From: Plumapathes pennacea
Lineage: Eukaryota > Cnidaria > Anthozoa > Antipatharia > Myriopathidae
NCBI GenBank assembly: GCA_964036295.1
Contig: CAXIWU010000001.1
Location: forward strand, 38,404-102,403
Length of the DNA: 64,000 bases
Reading direction: 5' to 3'
Of this stretch, positions 59,901 to 64,000 are shown one piece after another. A program made the position numbers and the translations under genes. Below the pieces are notes generated by a model. The model had not been told where the DNA came from. It ran no database searches and was given only the letters and a program-made list of their open reading frames with translations. Every line of letters starts with the position of its first letter. Within the stretch, counting starts at the first letter, position 1.

Positions 59901-62900
59901 ATATAGGGTTAGTCTCTATGTACTACTAATTTCGGTGGTAAGAAGCCCTGATGTCTGTCTGTATGTATGCATGAATGAATGAATGAATGTACGTATGTCT
60001 GTCACATCAGATAGCAGTCACGTTACCTGGTCACCGCGCGAGTAAGGCCGGTTAGCGCCGCACACAATGAATGCGACAGGGTGAATGTTGAGAGTGTCTA
60101 ACCTAACCGCCGCGCCGACGACACAGGAGAACAGCCTGGAAACCGCGACCTGGAGCTGGGATTTGGACAGAGAGACAGACAGAGAAACGAGTGTTAGTCA
60201 TTTTCAAACCATTTAAGCTCCTTAACGTACGTAAACAGTGAATGCAGCACATAGAGAGATTGAAGATATAGGGTTAGTCTCTATGTACTACTAATTTCGG
60301 TGGTAAGAAGCCCTGATGTCTGTCTGTATGTATGCATGAATGAATGAATGAATGTACGTATGTCTGTCACATCAGATAGCAGTCACGTTACCTGGTCACC
60401 GCGCGAGTAAGGCCGGTTAGCGCCGCACACAATGAATGCGACAGGGTGAATGTTGAGAGTGTCTAACCTAACCGCCGCGCCGACGACACAGGAGAACAGC
60501 CTGGAAACCGCGACCTGGAGCTGGGATTTGGACAGAGAGACAGACAGAGAAACGAGTGTTAGTCATTTTCAAACCATTTAAGCTCCTTAACGTACGTAAA
60601 CAGTGAATGCAGCACATAGAGAGATTGAAGATATAGGGTTAGTCTCTATGTACTACTAATTTCGGTGGTAAGAAGCCCTGATGTCTGTCTGTATGTATGC
60701 ATGAATGAATGAATGAATGTACGTATGTCTGTCACATCAGATAGCAGTCACGTTACCTGGTCACCGCGCGAGTAAGGCCGGTTAGCGCCGCACACAATGA
60801 ATGCGACAGGGTGAATGTTGAGAGTGTCTAACCTAACCGCCGCGCCGACGACACAGGAGAACAGCCTGGAAACCGCGACCTGGAGCTGGGATTTGGACAG
60901 AGAGACAGACAGAGAAACGAGTGTTAGTCATTTTCAAACCATTTAAGCTCCTTAACGTACGTAAACAGTGAATGCAGCACATAGAGAGATTGAAGATATA
61001 GGGTTAGTCTCTATGTACTACTAATTTCGGTGGTAAGAAGCCCTGATGTCTGTCTGTATGTATGCATGAATGAATGAATGAATGTACGTATGTCTGTCAC
61101 ATCAGATAGCAGTCACGTTACCTGGTCACCGCGCGAGTAAGGCCGGTTAGCGCCGCACACAATGAATGCGACAGGGTGAATGTTGAGAGTGTCTAACCTA
61201 ACCGCCGCGCCGACGACACAGGAGAACAGCCTGGAAACCGCGACCTGGAGCTGGGATTTGGACAGAGAGACAGACAGAGAAACGAGTGTTAGTCATTTTC
61301 AAACCATTTAAGCTCCTTAACGTACGTAAACAGTGAATGCAGCACATAGAGAGATTGAAGATATAGGGTTAGTCTCTATGTACTACTAATTTCGGTGGTA
61401 AGAAGCCCTGATGTCTGTCTGTATGTATGCATGAATGAATGAATGAATGTACGTATGTCTGTCACATCAGATAGCAGTCACGTTACCTGGTCACCGCGCG
61501 AGTAAGGCCGGTTAGCGCCGCACACAATGAATGCGACAGGGTGAATGTTGAGAGTGTCTAACCTAACCGCCGCGCCGACGACACAGGAGAACAGCCTGGA
61601 AACCGCGACCTGGAGCTGGGATTTGGACAGAGAGACAGACAGAGAAACGAGTGTTAGTCATTTTCAAACCATTTAAGCTCCTTAACGTACGTAAACAGTG
61701 AATGCAGCACATAGAGAGATTGAAGATATAGGGTTAGTCTCTATGTACTACTAATTTCGGTGGTAAGAAGCCCTGATGTCTGTCTGTATGTATGCATGAA
61801 TGAATGAATGAATGTACGTATGTCTGTCACATCAGATAGCAGTCACGTTACCTGGTCACCGCGCGAGTAAGGCCGGTTAGCGCCGCACACAATGAATGCG
61901 ACAGGGTGAATGTTGAGAGTGTCTAACCTAACCGCCGCGCCGACGACACAGGAGAACAGCCTGGAAACCGCGACCTGGAGCTGGGATTTGGACAGAGAGA
62001 CAGACAGAGAAACGAGTGTTAGTCATTTTCAAACCATTTAAGCTCCTTAACGTACGTAAACAGTGAATGCAGCACATAGAGAGATTGAAGATATAGGGTT
62101 AGTCTCTATGTACTACTAATTTCGGTGGTAAGAAGCCCTGATGTCTGTCTGTATGTATGCATGAATGAATGAATGAATGTACGTATGTCTGTCACATCAG
62201 ATAGCAGTCACGTTACCTGGTCACCGCGCGAGTAAGGCCGGTTAGCGCCGCACACAATGAATGCGACAGGGTGAATGTTGAGAGTGTCTAACCTAACCGC
62301 CGCGCCGACGACACAGGAGAACAGCCTGGAAACCGCGACCTGGAGCTGGGATTTGGACAGAGAGACAGACAGAGAAACGAGTGTTAGTCATTTTCAAACC
62401 ATTTAAGCTCCTTAACGTACGTAAACAGTGAATGCAGCACATAGAGAGATTGAAGATATAGGGTTAGTCTCTATGTACTACTAATTTCGGTGGTAAGAAG
62501 CCCTGATGTCTGTCTGTATGTATGCATGAATGAATGAATGAATGTACGTATGTCTGTCACATCAGATAGCAGTCACGTTACCTGGTCACCGCGCGAGTAA
62601 GGCCGGTTAGCGCCGCACACAATGAATGCGACAGGGTGAATGTTGAGAGTGTCTAACCTAACCGCCGCGCCGACGACACAGGAGAACAGCCTGGAAACCG
62701 CGACCTGGAGCTGGGATTTGGACAGAGAGACAGACAGAGAAACGAGTGTTAGTCATTTTCAAACCATTTAAGCTCCTTAACGTACGTAAACAGTGAATGC
62801 AGCACATAGAGAGATTGAAGATATAGGGTTAGTCTCTATGTACTACTAATTTCGGTGGTAAGAAGCCCTGATGTCTGTCTGTATGTATGCATGAATGAAT

Positions 62901-64000
62901 GAATGAATGTACGTATGTCTGTCACATCAGATAGCAGTCACGTTACCTGGTCACCGCGCGAGTAAGGCCGGTTAGCGCCGCACACAATGAATGCGACAGG
63001 GTGAATGTTGAGAGTGTCTAACCTAACCGCCGCGCCGACGACACAGGAGAACAGCCTGGAAACCGCGACCTGGAGCTGGGATTTGGACAGAGAGACAGAC
63101 AGAGAAACGAGTGTTAGTCATTTTCAAACCATTTAAGCTCCTTAACGTACGTAAACAGTGAATGCAGCACATAGAGAGATTGAAGATATAGGGTTAGTCT
63201 CTATGTACTACTAATTTCGGTGGTAAGAAGCCCTGATGTCTGTCTGTATGTATGCATGAATGAATGAATGAATGTACGTATGTCTGTCACATCAGATAGC
63301 AGTCACGTTACCTGGTCACCGCGCGAGTAAGGCCGGTTAGCGCCGCACACAATGAATGCGACAGGGTGAATGTTGAGAGTGTCTAACCTAACCGCCGCGC
63401 CGACGACACAGGAGAACAGCCTGGAAACCGCGACCTGGAGCTGGGATTTGGACAGAGAGACAGACAGAGAAACGAGTGTTAGTCATTTTCAAACCATTTA
63501 AGCTCCTTAACGTACGTAAACAGTGAATGCAGCACATAGAGAGATTGAAGATATAGGGTTAGTCTCTATGTACTACTAATTTCGGTGGTAAGAAGCCCTG
63601 ATGTCTGTCTGTATGTATGCATGAATGAATGAATGAATGTACGTATGTCTGTCACATCAGATAGCAGTCACGTTACCTGGTCACCGCGCGAGTAAGGCCG
63701 GTTAGCGCCGCACACAATGAATGCGACAGGGTGAATGTTGAGAGTGTCTAACCTAACCGCCGCGCCGACGACACAGGAGAACAGCCTGGAAACCGCGACC
63801 TGGAGCTGGGATTTGGACAGAGAGACAGACAGAGAAACGAGTGTTAGTCATTTTCAAACCATTTAAGCTCCTTAACGTACGTAAACAGTGAATGCAGCAC
63901 ATAGAGAGATTGAAGATATAGGGTTAGTCTCTATGTACTACTAATTTCGGTGGTAAGAAGCCCTGATGTCTGTCTGTATGTATGCATGAATGAATGAATG
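41906..64000. repeat. 365-bp satellite, array 2 (60 full units)
   Basis: Same unit and orientation as array 1, entered at unit phase 284. Full units begin at 41988: two of 365 bp, four of 369 bp (42718-44193; extra AATG), one of 384 bp (44194-44577; a 19-bp GCCGGTTAGCGCCGCACAC duplication), seventeen of 365 bp, one of 364 bp (50783-51146; a lost C giving CAGTCAGTTACC) and thirty-five of exactly 365 bp to 63921, then a partial unit. By eye there is almost no sequence variation. The array continues past the window. Confidence 0.98.

Overview
This is a 64 kb eukaryotic (animal) genomic window. Spliced genes with consensus GT-AG introns, many short foldback elements (MITEs), trinucleotide microsatellites and long satellite arrays point to a repeat-rich invertebrate. 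Several repeat families look to me like those of a stony coral or another anthozoan; that is an impression, not a search result. No bacterial-style genes, CRISPR arrays, rRNA genes or complete tRNA genes were found.

Layout. (1) 1-4424: a satellite array of 12 complete 365/369-bp units plus a partial one. (2) 4413-9249: a truncated exon-like ORF abutting the satellite, a decayed exon, one MITE, otherwise little. (3) 9250-11974, minus strand: a complete four-exon PP2C phosphatase of the PPM1D/Wip1 type, with two small transposon remnants in its third intron. (4) 12340-15785: TTTAGAC-rich repeats with a 28-bp palindrome, a broken integrase zinc-finger remnant and MITE debris. (5) 15786-20423, plus strand: a Crypton-like tyrosine recombinase that I could assemble from seven exons with all splice phases agreeing (766 aa). 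(6) 20459-23402: an exon-4 fragment of that gene, a MITE, a 400-bp TAA microsatellite, a decayed SWIM-like exon and 75-93-bp tandem repeats. (7) 23403-33640: nested segmental and tandem duplications containing a decayed second Crypton copy, a 195-bp MITE family, tRNA-like insertions and paired hairpins. (8) 33650-38980, minus strand: a seven-exon gene (843 aa) that joins an SNase-like nuclease domain to a SET methyltransferase domain. (9) 38981-41442: a probable divergent-promoter region, weak small ORFs and a large foldback MITE. (10) 41443-41905: a 139-bp tandem repeat partly homologous to the satellite. (11) 41906-64000: a second satellite array in the same orientation, 60 complete units, running off the window.

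The three well-supported genes were rebuilt by hand from splice-site consensus, phase agreement and domain continuity. The most unusual item is the SNase-SET fusion gene, which keeps the nuclease active-site residues and a complete-looking SET core. The second is the large-scale architecture: a 37.5-kb gene-bearing segment between two same-orientation blocks of one nearly invariant 365-bp satellite, with a related shorter repeat at one border. I see no sign that the genes form a pathway; the recombinase is probably a transposon gene, the phosphatase a host gene, and the SNase-SET gene could be either.
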